64,000 bases of DNA from Lentisphaerota bacterium (GTDB lineage: Bacteria > Verrucomicrobiota > Lentisphaeria > Victivallales > Victivallaceae). The position numbers and the translations under genes were made by a program. Location of the stretch: contig SUWE01000008.1 in NCBI GenBank assembly GCA_015061615.1, positions 1 to 64,000 of the forward strand. Reading direction: 5' to 3'. Positions 56,479 through 64,000 of the stretch are shown in pieces. The notes below the pieces were generated by a model. It was given only the letters and a program-made list of their open reading frames with translations, had not been told where the DNA came from and made no database searches. The number at the start of each line of letters is the position of its first letter. Within the stretch, counting starts at the first letter, position 1.

Positions 56479-56521
56479 TTTTTTTATCACCGGAAAATTT
56501 TCAAACGTAAGGAACAGGCAA

Positions 56522-57466
56522 ATGAGTAAAAAATCTCCATTTTTGAACGATATTTACAATTTCTGCGTGGGTTTCTGCATGGGCGGTGCTAATGTCATTC
56601 CGGGCGTTTCCGGCGGCACAATGCTCTTTATCCTCGGAGCGTTTAATCAGCTCACCGATGCTATCCGCTCCATCGCAAGTGTTGAAACTCTTAAACTCTT
56701 TTTCTCTGCTGATTGGAAAGCCCTCAATGCCAGAATACAGTGGCGTTTTCTCATCGGCATCGGTATCGGTCTGCTTGTCTCATTTGCAACCCTTGCCAAA
56801 CTTGTCGTATGGCTTCTTGCTGAACACCAACAGTTGACTTACGCCTTTTTCTTCGGTTTGATAATTTCCAGCATCATCACCGTCAACCGTCAGATAAAAA
56901 AATGGTCATTCGGAGCTATAATCTGCTTCATAATCAGCGCCATCGGAGCGTTTGCAATCATCTCTCTGGTTCCGGTTGACGGCGGCAGTCAATGGTACAT
57001 GCTCATGCTCTACGGTGCGATTTGTATTATTGCAATGATCCTGCCCGGTCTTTCCGGATCATTTCTGCTCCTGATTTTCGGTCAGTATGAACGGGTTTGG
57101 AAAGCAGTTTCAAATATTGCACGCTTCCAATTCAATTTGCAGGAAATCACCGATGTCCTTCTGCTGGCAGCGGGGGCAATCATCGGAATCGCCCTTTTCG
57201 TCCATCTTCTCAACTTTTTGATGAAATATTTCTACAATGCGACAATAGCTTCGCTCATCGGTTTCATGCTCGGTGCGATTCCGCGCCTCTGGCCGTGGCA
57301 GCATGAACAAATCATTTCCAAAAAACTTGTATACGAAGTTCCGGTATGTAACGGCAATCTCCCGTGGATAATCCTTTCCGTTCTCGGCGGGATCGCCCTC
57401 GTTTTGATCATTGATTTCTGCGCGAAAGGCGGCGAATCAGAAAAAAATGCAAAGGAAAATAAATAA
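56522..57466 (+). CDS. DUF368 family (polyprenyl-phosphate transporter-like) membrane protein
   Basis: GFCMGGANVIPGVSGGTMLFILGAFNQLTDAI and MILPGLSGSFLLLIFGQYE motifs. Confidence 0.9.
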   Translation: MSKKSPFLNDIYNFCVGFCMGGANVIPGVSGGTMLFILGAFNQLTDAIRSIASVETLKLFFSADWKALNARIQWRFLIGIGIGLLVSFATLAKLVVWLLAEHQQLTYAFFFGLIISSIITVNRQIKKWSFGAIICFIISAIGAFAIISLVPVDGGSQWYMLMLYGAICIIAMILPGLSGSFLLLIFGQYERVWKAVSNIARFQFNLQEITDVLLLAAGAIIGIALFVHLLNFLMKYFYNATIASLIGFMLGAIPRLWPWQHEQIISKKLVYEVPVCNGNLPWIILSVLGGIALVLIIDFCAKGGESEKNAKENK

Positions 57467-58227
57467 TGTATCCGATAGCTGTAAAAATCGGTTCTCTTGC
57501 TATTCACTGGTACGGGATTATGGCTGCATGCGGTTTCATGATCGCCTCATGGCTGCTTGAACGGAACCGGGAATATGCAAAACTTTCCAAAGATCAATGC
57601 GGAACACTGCTTATCATCGCCATGATAGCAGGTATTCTCGGCGCGCGCATATTTTATGTCGTCCAGTTTTTTCATCAGTACAAAGATGATCTTATCCGTA
57701 TATTTTACATTCATGAAGGCGGTCTGGTGTTTTACGGCGGCTTTATTCTGGCATTTCTTTCAATCATCGTCTACACCCGCAAAAACAAATTGGATACGAT
57801 CCGGGTTCTGGATATCTTTGCCCCCGCGATGGCAGCAGCACACTGTTTCGGCAGGATCGGCTGTTTTCTCAACGGCTGCTGTTTCGGCAGGGCGACTGAC
57901 GCATTCTGGGGAGTAACTGCCCCTGCCGGTTCGATACTCTACACCCAGACCGGCGGTCTTCCGGTTCATCCGGTTCAGCTGCTTGAAGCCGGAGAAAATC
58001 TGCTTCTTTGCTTTTTCTACTGCTGGCTGCTGAAAAAAGGTAAAAGAGGAACTGTTGTAGCATCCTATTTGCTTATTTACGGAATTTTGCGCTGTATCAA
58101 CGAAACTCTCCGCGGTGACAATGTGCTTTATTGGCATCTGACTCCGGCGCAGTGGATAGGCGCATTGCTCATAACCGCCGGAGCCGGATTGCTCTGTTAT
58201 TTTTACCGCCATGAAAAACGTGCATAA
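57466..58227 (+). CDS. lgt: Prolipoprotein diacylglyceryl transferase
   Basis: IHWYGIMAACGF, HEGGLVFYGGFI, HCFGRIGCFLNGCCFGRATD, PVHPVQLLEAGENL. Confidence 0.95.
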   Translation: MYPIAVKIGSLAIHWYGIMAACGFMIASWLLERNREYAKLSKDQCGTLLIIAMIAGILGARIFYVVQFFHQYKDDLIRIFYIHEGGLVFYGGFILAFLSIIVYTRKNKLDTIRVLDIFAPAMAAAHCFGRIGCFLNGCCFGRATDAFWGVTAPAGSILYTQTGGLPVHPVQLLEAGENLLLCFFYCWLLKKGKRGTVVASYLLIYGILRCINETLRGDNVLYWHLTPAQWIGALLITAGAGLLCYFYRHEKRA

Positions 58228-59158
58228 TTTCACCGTTGATGAAACAGCATCCGGCAGGCTTGACCGGGTGCTGGCACTCTTTCTGCCGGATTACTCCCGC
58301 ACATATTTGCAAAATCTGATAAAAAACGGCGCGGTATCTGTTGATAAAACAGTTATCTCCCAACCCCGTTTTGCAGTAAAAAAGTCAATGCTCGTGCAAA
58401 TAACAATTCCGGAAACTCCGCAAACCGAAGCTGTAATTGCGGAAAACTTTGAGTTTGATATACTTTATGAAGATCAATCATTCCTGGTGATAGATAAACC
58501 CGCCGGAGTGGTCGTACACCCTGCCCCCGGCAATTATGAAGGAACAGTGGTCAATGCCCTTATCGGTCGTTATCCGTCAATGGCAAAAGATTTTGAGAAC
58601 GAAGACAGCAATCGTCCGGGCATAGTCCATCGGCTTGACAAAGATACCAGCGGGTGTCTTGCCGTTGCCAAAACAGTCGAAGCCAAATTCAAACTCGGTT
58701 CAGCATTCGCAGACCGGAAAACAGGGAAAACATATCTTGCAATTTGCCGCGGAGTCCCCAGACAGATATCCGGAGAATTGAAGAATCTTATCGGACGCCA
58801 CCCGGTCAACCGGCAAAAAATGGCGATCGTCGAGCGCAATGGAAAAGAAGCGCACTCAGCATACAGGGTCATCGCACAAAAAGTCATAGACGGAATACCG
58901 CTTGCTCTGATAGAAGTAAAAATATTCACCGGCAGAACACATCAGATCAGGGTTCACTTAAGCTCCATCGGCTTGCCGATCATCGGTGATGAACTTTACG
59001 GTAACCGGAACTGTATTATTCCGGGAGTTGAAAGGCAGCTGCTTCACGCCTGGAAACTCTCACTTCCTCATCCTTTGACCGGTGAAATAATGACCTTTAC
59101 AAGTCCATTCCCCGCTGATTTTGCAAAATTTTATAATATTTTAACAGAAAAAAGATAA
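58211..59158 (+). CDS. rluD: RluA-family pseudouridine synthase (RluD-like)
   Basis: S4-like N-terminus, IVHRLDKDTSGCLAVAKT, GRTHQIRVHLSSIGLPIIGDELYG; 17-bp overlap with lgt. Confidence 0.93.
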   Translation: MKNVHNFTVDETASGRLDRVLALFLPDYSRTYLQNLIKNGAVSVDKTVISQPRFAVKKSMLVQITIPETPQTEAVIAENFEFDILYEDQSFLVIDKPAGVVVHPAPGNYEGTVVNALIGRYPSMAKDFENEDSNRPGIVHRLDKDTSGCLAVAKTVEAKFKLGSAFADRKTGKTYLAICRGVPRQISGELKNLIGRHPVNRQKMAIVERNGKEAHSAYRVIAQKVIDGIPLALIEVKIFTGRTHQIRVHLSSIGLPIIGDELYGNRNCIIPGVERQLLHAWKLSLPHPLTGEIMTFTSPFPADFAKFYNILTEKR

Positions 59159-59165
59159 CATTGTA

Positions 59166-59194
59166 TTGATTTCAACCCGTTTATGCCGTATATT
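59166..59194 (+). promoter_or_regulatory. Putative sigma70-type promoter (TTGATT-17-TATATT) of fabD
   Basis: TTGATT 59166..59171, 17-nt spacer, TATATT 59189..59194. Confidence 0.55.
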
Positions 59195-59234
59195 TAGCAA
59201 ATTACAAAGCATTCAATATAAAGGAACAATTTCT

Positions 59235-60152
59235 ATGAAACCGTTTTTTGTTTTTTCAGGACAGGGTGCCCAATGTGTCGGAATGGGCAAAGATCTCGCA
59301 GAAAATTCAGCAGCTGCCAAAGCTGTTTTCGACACAGCCGATGCCGCTCTCGGATACAGCATCAGCGATATCATCTTCAATGGACCGGAAGAAAAACTTA
59401 CTCAGACGATCTACTGTCAGCCTGCGATCTACACGGTCAGCTGCGCTGCGATTGAAGCATTCAGAGAAAAATACCCGCAAATCTCTCCCCTAGCCTGTGC
59501 CGGCTTGAGTTTGGGAGAATACGGAGCGCTTTATGCCGCCGGAGTATTCGATTTTGTATCAGGGTTGAAACTTCTCGCCAAACGCGCTGAACTGATGGAT
59601 GCCGCCTGTAATCAGACAAACGGTTCAATGGCATCTGTGCTCAACGGTGATCCGGAAGTCATTAAAAAAGTATGTGCGGAACACAATGTTGATGTTGCAA
59701 ACTTCAACAGCCCCGGACAGATCGTCATTTCCGGTGAAAAAGAGGCTCTTGCCGCCGCTGTTGACGGTTTGAAAGCCGCCGGGATCCGTAAAGTCATTGT
59801 TTTGAATGTTGCCGGAGCGTTTCACTCACGTCTGATGAAATCTGCCGGAGATGCTCTTGTCCCGGTTCTGGAAAACAGCTCATTCAAATTGACAAATATT
59901 CCGGTCTATCACAACTTCACAGCCGCTCCTGCCGCTGATGAAGCTGAATTGAGAAAAAATCTTGCCGCACAGGTTGCCGGTTCAGTCCGCTGGGAAGAGT
60001 GTGTCCGGGCGATGGCGGCACTGGGAGCGGACACAATGATCGAGTTCGGTCCGGGAAATGTTCTGACCAAGCTCTGTTCCCGCACCATTCCGGAACTGGC
60101 GACAGCCAATATCAACAGTTTCGCCGCCCTCAATACTTTTTCGGAACAATAA
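59235..60152 (+). CDS. fabD: Malonyl-CoA:ACP transacylase
   Basis: FVFSGQGAQCVGMGKDL, ACAGLSLGEYGALYAAG (GxSxG), VAGAFHSRLM, EFGPGNVLTKL. Confidence 0.95.
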   Translation: MKPFFVFSGQGAQCVGMGKDLAENSAAAKAVFDTADAALGYSISDIIFNGPEEKLTQTIYCQPAIYTVSCAAIEAFREKYPQISPLACAGLSLGEYGALYAAGVFDFVSGLKLLAKRAELMDAACNQTNGSMASVLNGDPEVIKKVCAEHNVDVANFNSPGQIVISGEKEALAAAVDGLKAAGIRKVIVLNVAGAFHSRLMKSAGDALVPVLENSSFKLTNIPVYHNFTAAPAADEAELRKNLAAQVAGSVRWEECVRAMAALGADTMIEFGPGNVLTKLCSRTIPELATANINSFAALNTFSEQ

Positions 60153-60167
60153 TCGGGAACACCATAA

Positions 60168-60815
60168 ATGATCGACCGTTTTGAAGTATTCTGTTTTGAT
60201 TTCGACGGAACAATCGGGGATACAGAGCCGGATATCCGCAATGCTTGGCTGAAGGCTCTGGATAAACTCAACTGGACAGCAGACAACTTTGATGAAGTGT
60301 TCCGCGTGGGTCCTCCCCTGCAAGTTACCGCAAAGGCACTTTTTCCCGATAAGAGTGATGAAGAACGGGAACTGCTTCAAAATACTTACAAACATTTTTA
60401 TGATGATTGTGATGATCATGTTGCTCAGCCGTACCCGGGAATGATACAAGTGCTGCAAAAACTGCATGCCCTTGGCAAACGGGTATACATTGTCACCAAC
60501 AAACGGGGAAAAATCCTGCATAAAATGATGAAGCGTTTCGATTTGCTGAAAATCAGTCACGGAATGTTTTTCCCGGATATTGCCGATAAAGACAATCATA
60601 TATTCAAAAATAATCTTCTGGCAATGGCGATCCGGAGCTGTGGTTTTTCTGCGGAAAAAGTTCTGATGATCGGAGACACGGTTCTGGATATCCGGGCGGC
60701 AAAGGTCAACAACTGTTTCTCTGCGGCAGTAACGTGGGGGTACAGTTCCAGAGAAGAACTGCTTTCGGTCGATCCGGATTATATTTTTGATAACGCTGAA
60801 GAATTTCTTTCCTAA
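60168..60815 (+). CDS. HAD-family hydrolase, phosphoglycolate phosphatase-like
   Basis: FCFDFDGTIGDTEPDI, YPGMIQVLQKLHALGKRVYIVTNKRGKI, VLMIGDTVLDIRAAKVNNCFSAAVTWGYSSREEL. Confidence 0.9.
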   Translation: MIDRFEVFCFDFDGTIGDTEPDIRNAWLKALDKLNWTADNFDEVFRVGPPLQVTAKALFPDKSDEERELLQNTYKHFYDDCDDHVAQPYPGMIQVLQKLHALGKRVYIVTNKRGKILHKMMKRFDLLKISHGMFFPDIADKDNHIFKNNLLAMAIRSCGFSAEKVLMIGDTVLDIRAAKVNNCFSAAVTWGYSSREELLSVDPDYIFDNAEEFLS

Positions 60816-61483
60816 AAGAATAATTCTTCAGGCAGATAAAGCTGTGCCATCGTTGCAACACTGTTGACAACGCCATGCAGTATTATTGCCGTAAGCAGAT
60901 TCTGCCTGAACAGATAAACAAGCTGAAATCCGACCCCCATGATAAATAATCCGGGGATTCCGAGAATAAAAAAGTGAACAACGGAAAACAGCATCGAGGT
61001 AACGATGACTGCGGTTCCGCAATTTTTTGTCCAACGGAAAAACCAATCATAAATGATTCTGCGGAAAAGCACCTCCTCCACAACCGGAGTTATGATACAG
61101 GTGGAAATCAATATAAAAACCCGGTCTCTTTTTCCGGCAGAACGGAACAACTCAACTATCTCCTGTTCCTTTGCACACTCTATATTCAGGAAAGATAAGA
61201 GTTCCTCCCAGAGTGGAGCAACTGCCGCACCAAGCAGAATGATCCCAAGATAAGCGGCAAAAATGATACAAAAATCGCGAAACTCAATTTTTTGCAATCC
61301 AAATTCTGCGGAATTTCCCCAACAGGCAAAAAGAGCTGAAAACGAAGCCGCAAGCATCGCATGGGCAACCGGAACAGAACACACCATAAGCAGTGACGGA
61401 AAAAGAAATATTGAAGCCAATATCCACAACGCTCTCAACGGAGCCAATGGCAAATCTTTTTTCCATGGGACCGGATTAATCAT
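60812..61483 (-). CDS. CPBP family intramembrane metalloprotease
   Basis: TPVVEEVLFRRIIYDW (EExxxR), later FILGIPGLFIMGVGFQLVY and AIILHGVVNSVA motifs. Confidence 0.85.
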   Translation of the reverse strand: MINPVPWKKDLPLAPLRALWILASIFLFPSLLMVCSVPVAHAMLAASFSALFACWGNSAEFGLQKIEFRDFCIIFAAYLGIILLGAAVAPLWEELLSFLNIECAKEQEIVELFRSAGKRDRVFILISTCIITPVVEEVLFRRIIYDWFFRWTKNCGTAVIVTSMLFSVVHFFILGIPGLFIMGVGFQLVYLFRQNLLTAIILHGVVNSVATMAQLYLPEELFF

Positions 61484-61904
61484 CAAGAGTGATCTCCCTT
61501 GTATGTTCATCAAGGTGACGGATAAACACTTTCAGCGCATCATCCGGAATAACATCGCCGATCTGCCCCGGCCATTCGACCAGCGCATAAGCCTTTGGAT
61601 CATTAAAAAACTCATCCACACCGAAAGCCAAACCGGCTTCAGCTGATGATATTCGGTAAAGATCAAGGTGGTAAAGCCGCCTGTTTCCGGCAAGCGCATA
61701 CTCCTGAGCAATCGTATAGGTCGGACTTGAAACCGCTTCTTCAACCCCCAGACCGCGGGCAAAACCGCGGGCAAAAACTGTTTTTCCGGCGCCGAGATCA
61801 CCATTGAGAGTAAGAACTGTCCCCGGTTGAAGAGACTGTGCCAATTCAAAAGCAAAATTTTCAGTTTCCGCTTCGGAATGTGAAATTATTTTTTTCATAA
61901 TCAT
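61476..61904 (-). CDS. tsaE: tRNA threonylcarbamoyladenosine biosynthesis protein TsaE
   Basis: LNGDLGAGKTVFARGFARGLG, VSSPTYTIAQEY, LYHLDLYRI, ALVEWPGQIGDVIP. Confidence 0.93.
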   Translation of the reverse strand: MIMKKIISHSEAETENFAFELAQSLQPGTVLTLNGDLGAGKTVFARGFARGLGVEEAVSSPTYTIAQEYALAGNRRLYHLDLYRISSAEAGLAFGVDEFFNDPKAYALVEWPGQIGDVIPDDALKVFIRHLDEHTREITLDD

Positions 61905-62007
61905 CCTGCATTATCATCATTTTGTTCCATATTGCATGAAACAGCAGCACCATTGCTGTATACTGACAGAATATAACTCTAAAACGGCTTATTTACAAGT
62001 ATCGGGA

Positions 62008-62036
62008 TTGAAAAAAACGGTGTTCTGTGCTATATT
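62008..62036 (+). promoter_or_regulatory. Putative sigma70-type promoter (TTGAAA-17-TATATT) of the asnB homolog
   Basis: TTGAAA 62008..62013, 17-nt spacer, TATATT 62031..62036. Confidence 0.55.
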
Positions 62037-62074
62037 ATAAAGAACAAAACTCATAATCTTACTACGGAGTTACC

Positions 62075-63970
62075 ATGAGCGCAATTTCCGGAATCGTCAA
62101 TACCCACGGCAAAGATTGCCGGGAAATAATAACTGCAATGATGCAGAGTCAGCTTCACCGGGGACCGGATGACAACGGTGTTTTTGTCTGTGAAGATGCT
62201 TGTTTCGCCCACTGCCGTCTGGCAATAATCGATCCTGCCGGCGGGAAACAACCTCTGGTAAGCAGTGATGGCCGGGTCATTACTGTTATTGACGGGGAAA
62301 TTTACAATTACCGGGAATTGCGGCGCAAACTGATCGGAACCGGTCACAATTTCCATACAGAATCCGATGCAGAAACCTTGCTCCATCTTTATGAAAATTA
62401 CGGAGCTGAGTGCATTTCACAGCTTGACGGGATGTTTGCATTTGCAATCTTTGACAGTCAGAAGCGGAAACTGCTCCTCGGTCGAGACCGTCTGGGACAG
62501 AAGCCGCTCAACTATTTCATGGATGGTGACACGCTTGTTTTCGCCAGCGAAATAAACGGTTTGATGAGTTATCCGGCATTTCCGGCGGAGTTGGACAAAG
62601 AAGCTGTCAGCAATTTTCTTTCTCTGCAATACGTTCCCCAGCCGGATACAGTTTTCAGCAATGTCCGCAAACTTCTGCCGGGTCATATTCTCGAACTGGA
62701 TTTGAACACCAGTCATATATCCATCCGCTGTTACTGGCAGGCTGATTTTTCCATCAAACATACAGCTCTTAACATGGATTCAGCAACGGCAAAACTCCGG
62801 ACTCTGGTGGAAAAAGCAGTGGAAAAACGTTTGGCGGCAGATGTGCCGATCGGAACATTTCTTTCCGGCGGAGTCGATTCCTGCATAGTCACCGGAATTG
62901 CTGCCAGACTTCTCTACCCTGCTCCTTGTGACACATTTACTGCGGCATTTTCAAATGCGGCATACGATGAACGCGATGCGGCAGCACAATCTGCCCGGAT
63001 AATAAATCAGGTATGCGGCGGAAATCTCCGCCACCACATGCGCGAAATCAAGCCAGCGGATTTCTCTCTGGCAGAAAAAATATCATCTTACTTCGGAGAA
63101 CCATTCGCCGATGCCTCTGCCTTACCGCTGTATCTTCTCAGCCAATTTGCAAAGGAAAAAATCTCTGTCGCTCTTTGCGGCGACGGTGCCGATGAAATAT
63201 TTGCCGGATATGAACGTTATCTGGCGATGAGGTATGCTGAAAAAGTTTACTGGCTGCCGCAAGGCGCACGTTCGCTGATATTCGGAACTCTTGCCGGATT
63301 TTTGCCGGAACACGGAGAAAGAAGCCGTTGCGGAAGGATCAAAAGATTATTCAAGTTTTTCGCATCCCCGGAAAAAGTGGGGTACTTCAACCTGCTTGAC
63401 CGCTGTCCGGCATATATCAAAAACGAACTATTCGGTCCGGCACTGGATGAGGTAAAAGATTATGATTCATCCTCATGTTTCACTTCACTGAGTTGGGAAC
63501 TTTTTGCAAAAGACCGCGTGGAAAAACTTGAAGAACTTGATCTTCGCACCTATCTGCCCGGAGATATTCTCCCCAAAGCGGATATATCTTCAATGGCGAA
63601 TGCACTGGAACTGCGTTCACCGTTCCTCGATACAGAAGTTGTGGAATTTGCCGCCAGGTTGCCGATGAAGTACAAACTTTCCGCAAAACGCAGAAAATAT
63701 ATCCTCTGTGCCGCGTTTCCGGAGTTTATCACCCCGGAACTGCTCCAACGTCCCAAGCGCGGATTCGGCGCCCCGATGGCGGCATGGCTCCGCGAAATGT
63801 GGAAAGATCAGGCATATGACAAACTTTTCAATTCACGCCTTACAGCAGATGGTTTTGTCCGCAAAGAGATCCTTGAAAAATATTGGGATCTCCACCAGCA
63901 GGGCAGAGATTTCAGTTATCTGCTGTGGAACTTGATCGTGTTTGCATTTTTTCTTGAGCGTCAGAAATAA
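62075..63970 (+). CDS. asnB: Asparagine synthetase B-like protein lacking the Cys2 glutaminase nucleophile
   Basis: MSAISGIVN, LHRGPDDNG, HCRLAIIDPAGGKQPL, IDGEIYNYRELR; synthetase domain FLSGGVDSCIVTGIAA, ALCGDGADEIFAGYERY. Confidence 0.9.
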   Translation: MSAISGIVNTHGKDCREIITAMMQSQLHRGPDDNGVFVCEDACFAHCRLAIIDPAGGKQPLVSSDGRVITVIDGEIYNYRELRRKLIGTGHNFHTESDAETLLHLYENYGAECISQLDGMFAFAIFDSQKRKLLLGRDRLGQKPLNYFMDGDTLVFASEINGLMSYPAFPAELDKEAVSNFLSLQYVPQPDTVFSNVRKLLPGHILELDLNTSHISIRCYWQADFSIKHTALNMDSATAKLRTLVEKAVEKRLAADVPIGTFLSGGVDSCIVTGIAARLLYPAPCDTFTAAFSNAAYDERDAAAQSARIINQVCGGNLRHHMREIKPADFSLAEKISSYFGEPFADASALPLYLLSQFAKEKISVALCGDGADEIFAGYERYLAMRYAEKVYWLPQGARSLIFGTLAGFLPEHGERSRCGRIKRLFKFFASPEKVGYFNLLDRCPAYIKNELFGPALDEVKDYDSSSCFTSLSWELFAKDRVEKLEELDLRTYLPGDILPKADISSMANALELRSPFLDTEVVEFAARLPMKYKLSAKRRKYILCAAFPEFITPELLQRPKRGFGAPMAAWLREMWKDQAYDKLFNSRLTADGFVRKEILEKYWDLHQQGRDFSYLLWNLIVFAFFLERQK

Positions 63971-64000
63971 ATCTTACAAGTTTCCAACTGTAGCTTTGGA

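Noticed and set aside
56223-56510. 95-aa ORF spanning the tRNA
   Set aside because: Overlaps the second giant gene's 3' end, its terminator and tRNA-Gln.
1-64000. Prophage, transposon or integrative element
   Set aside because: No transposase, integrase, phage structural genes or flanking target-site repeats were recognised.

Overview
The window looks like a chromosomal segment of a Lentisphaerae/Victivallales-type bacterium. This taxonomic guess is an inference from gene content (FTLIELL prepilin-like proteins in a glycan locus, AIDA-type repeat proteins, Asn-rich Rho). Most of it is housekeeping: a truncated Ser/Thr kinase, coaE, rho, an ftsB-like gene, a LysM lipoprotein, a stand-alone coaB, psd, trxB, def, a TolC-like gene, two SBP-permease-fusion amino-acid ABC systems, lepB, two PilT paralogs, etfBA plus acyl-CoA dehydrogenase plus rpoZ, recF/dnaN, coaX, PilC plus two PilB paralogs, thiI, transporters, tRNA-Gln, lgt, rluD, fabD, gph, tsaE and an asnB homolog. 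Accessory parts are a glycan locus (29.9-36.5 kb), a glucosidase/deacetylase-like pair (40-42.7 kb) and two giant paralogous AIDA-type repeat proteins (25.6-29.9 and 53.1-56.3 kb). Best leads: (1) the giant repeat proteins, with no visible signal peptide or autotransporter barrel, a shared upstream element, patchy gene-conversion-like identity and recent in-frame tandem duplications; (2) a 34-bp palindromic tandem duplication that frameshifts a prepilin-like gene exactly at its leader; (3) a bacterial CDC123-like ATP-grasp gene overlapping a membrane-protein gene; (4) an asparagine-synthetase homolog that has lost the glutaminase Cys; (5) Rho with an Asn-rich disordered insert and an AT-hook-like motif; (6) a recurrent TTGnnn-N17-TATATT promoter signature. 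All calls are from reading the sequence; no searches were run.
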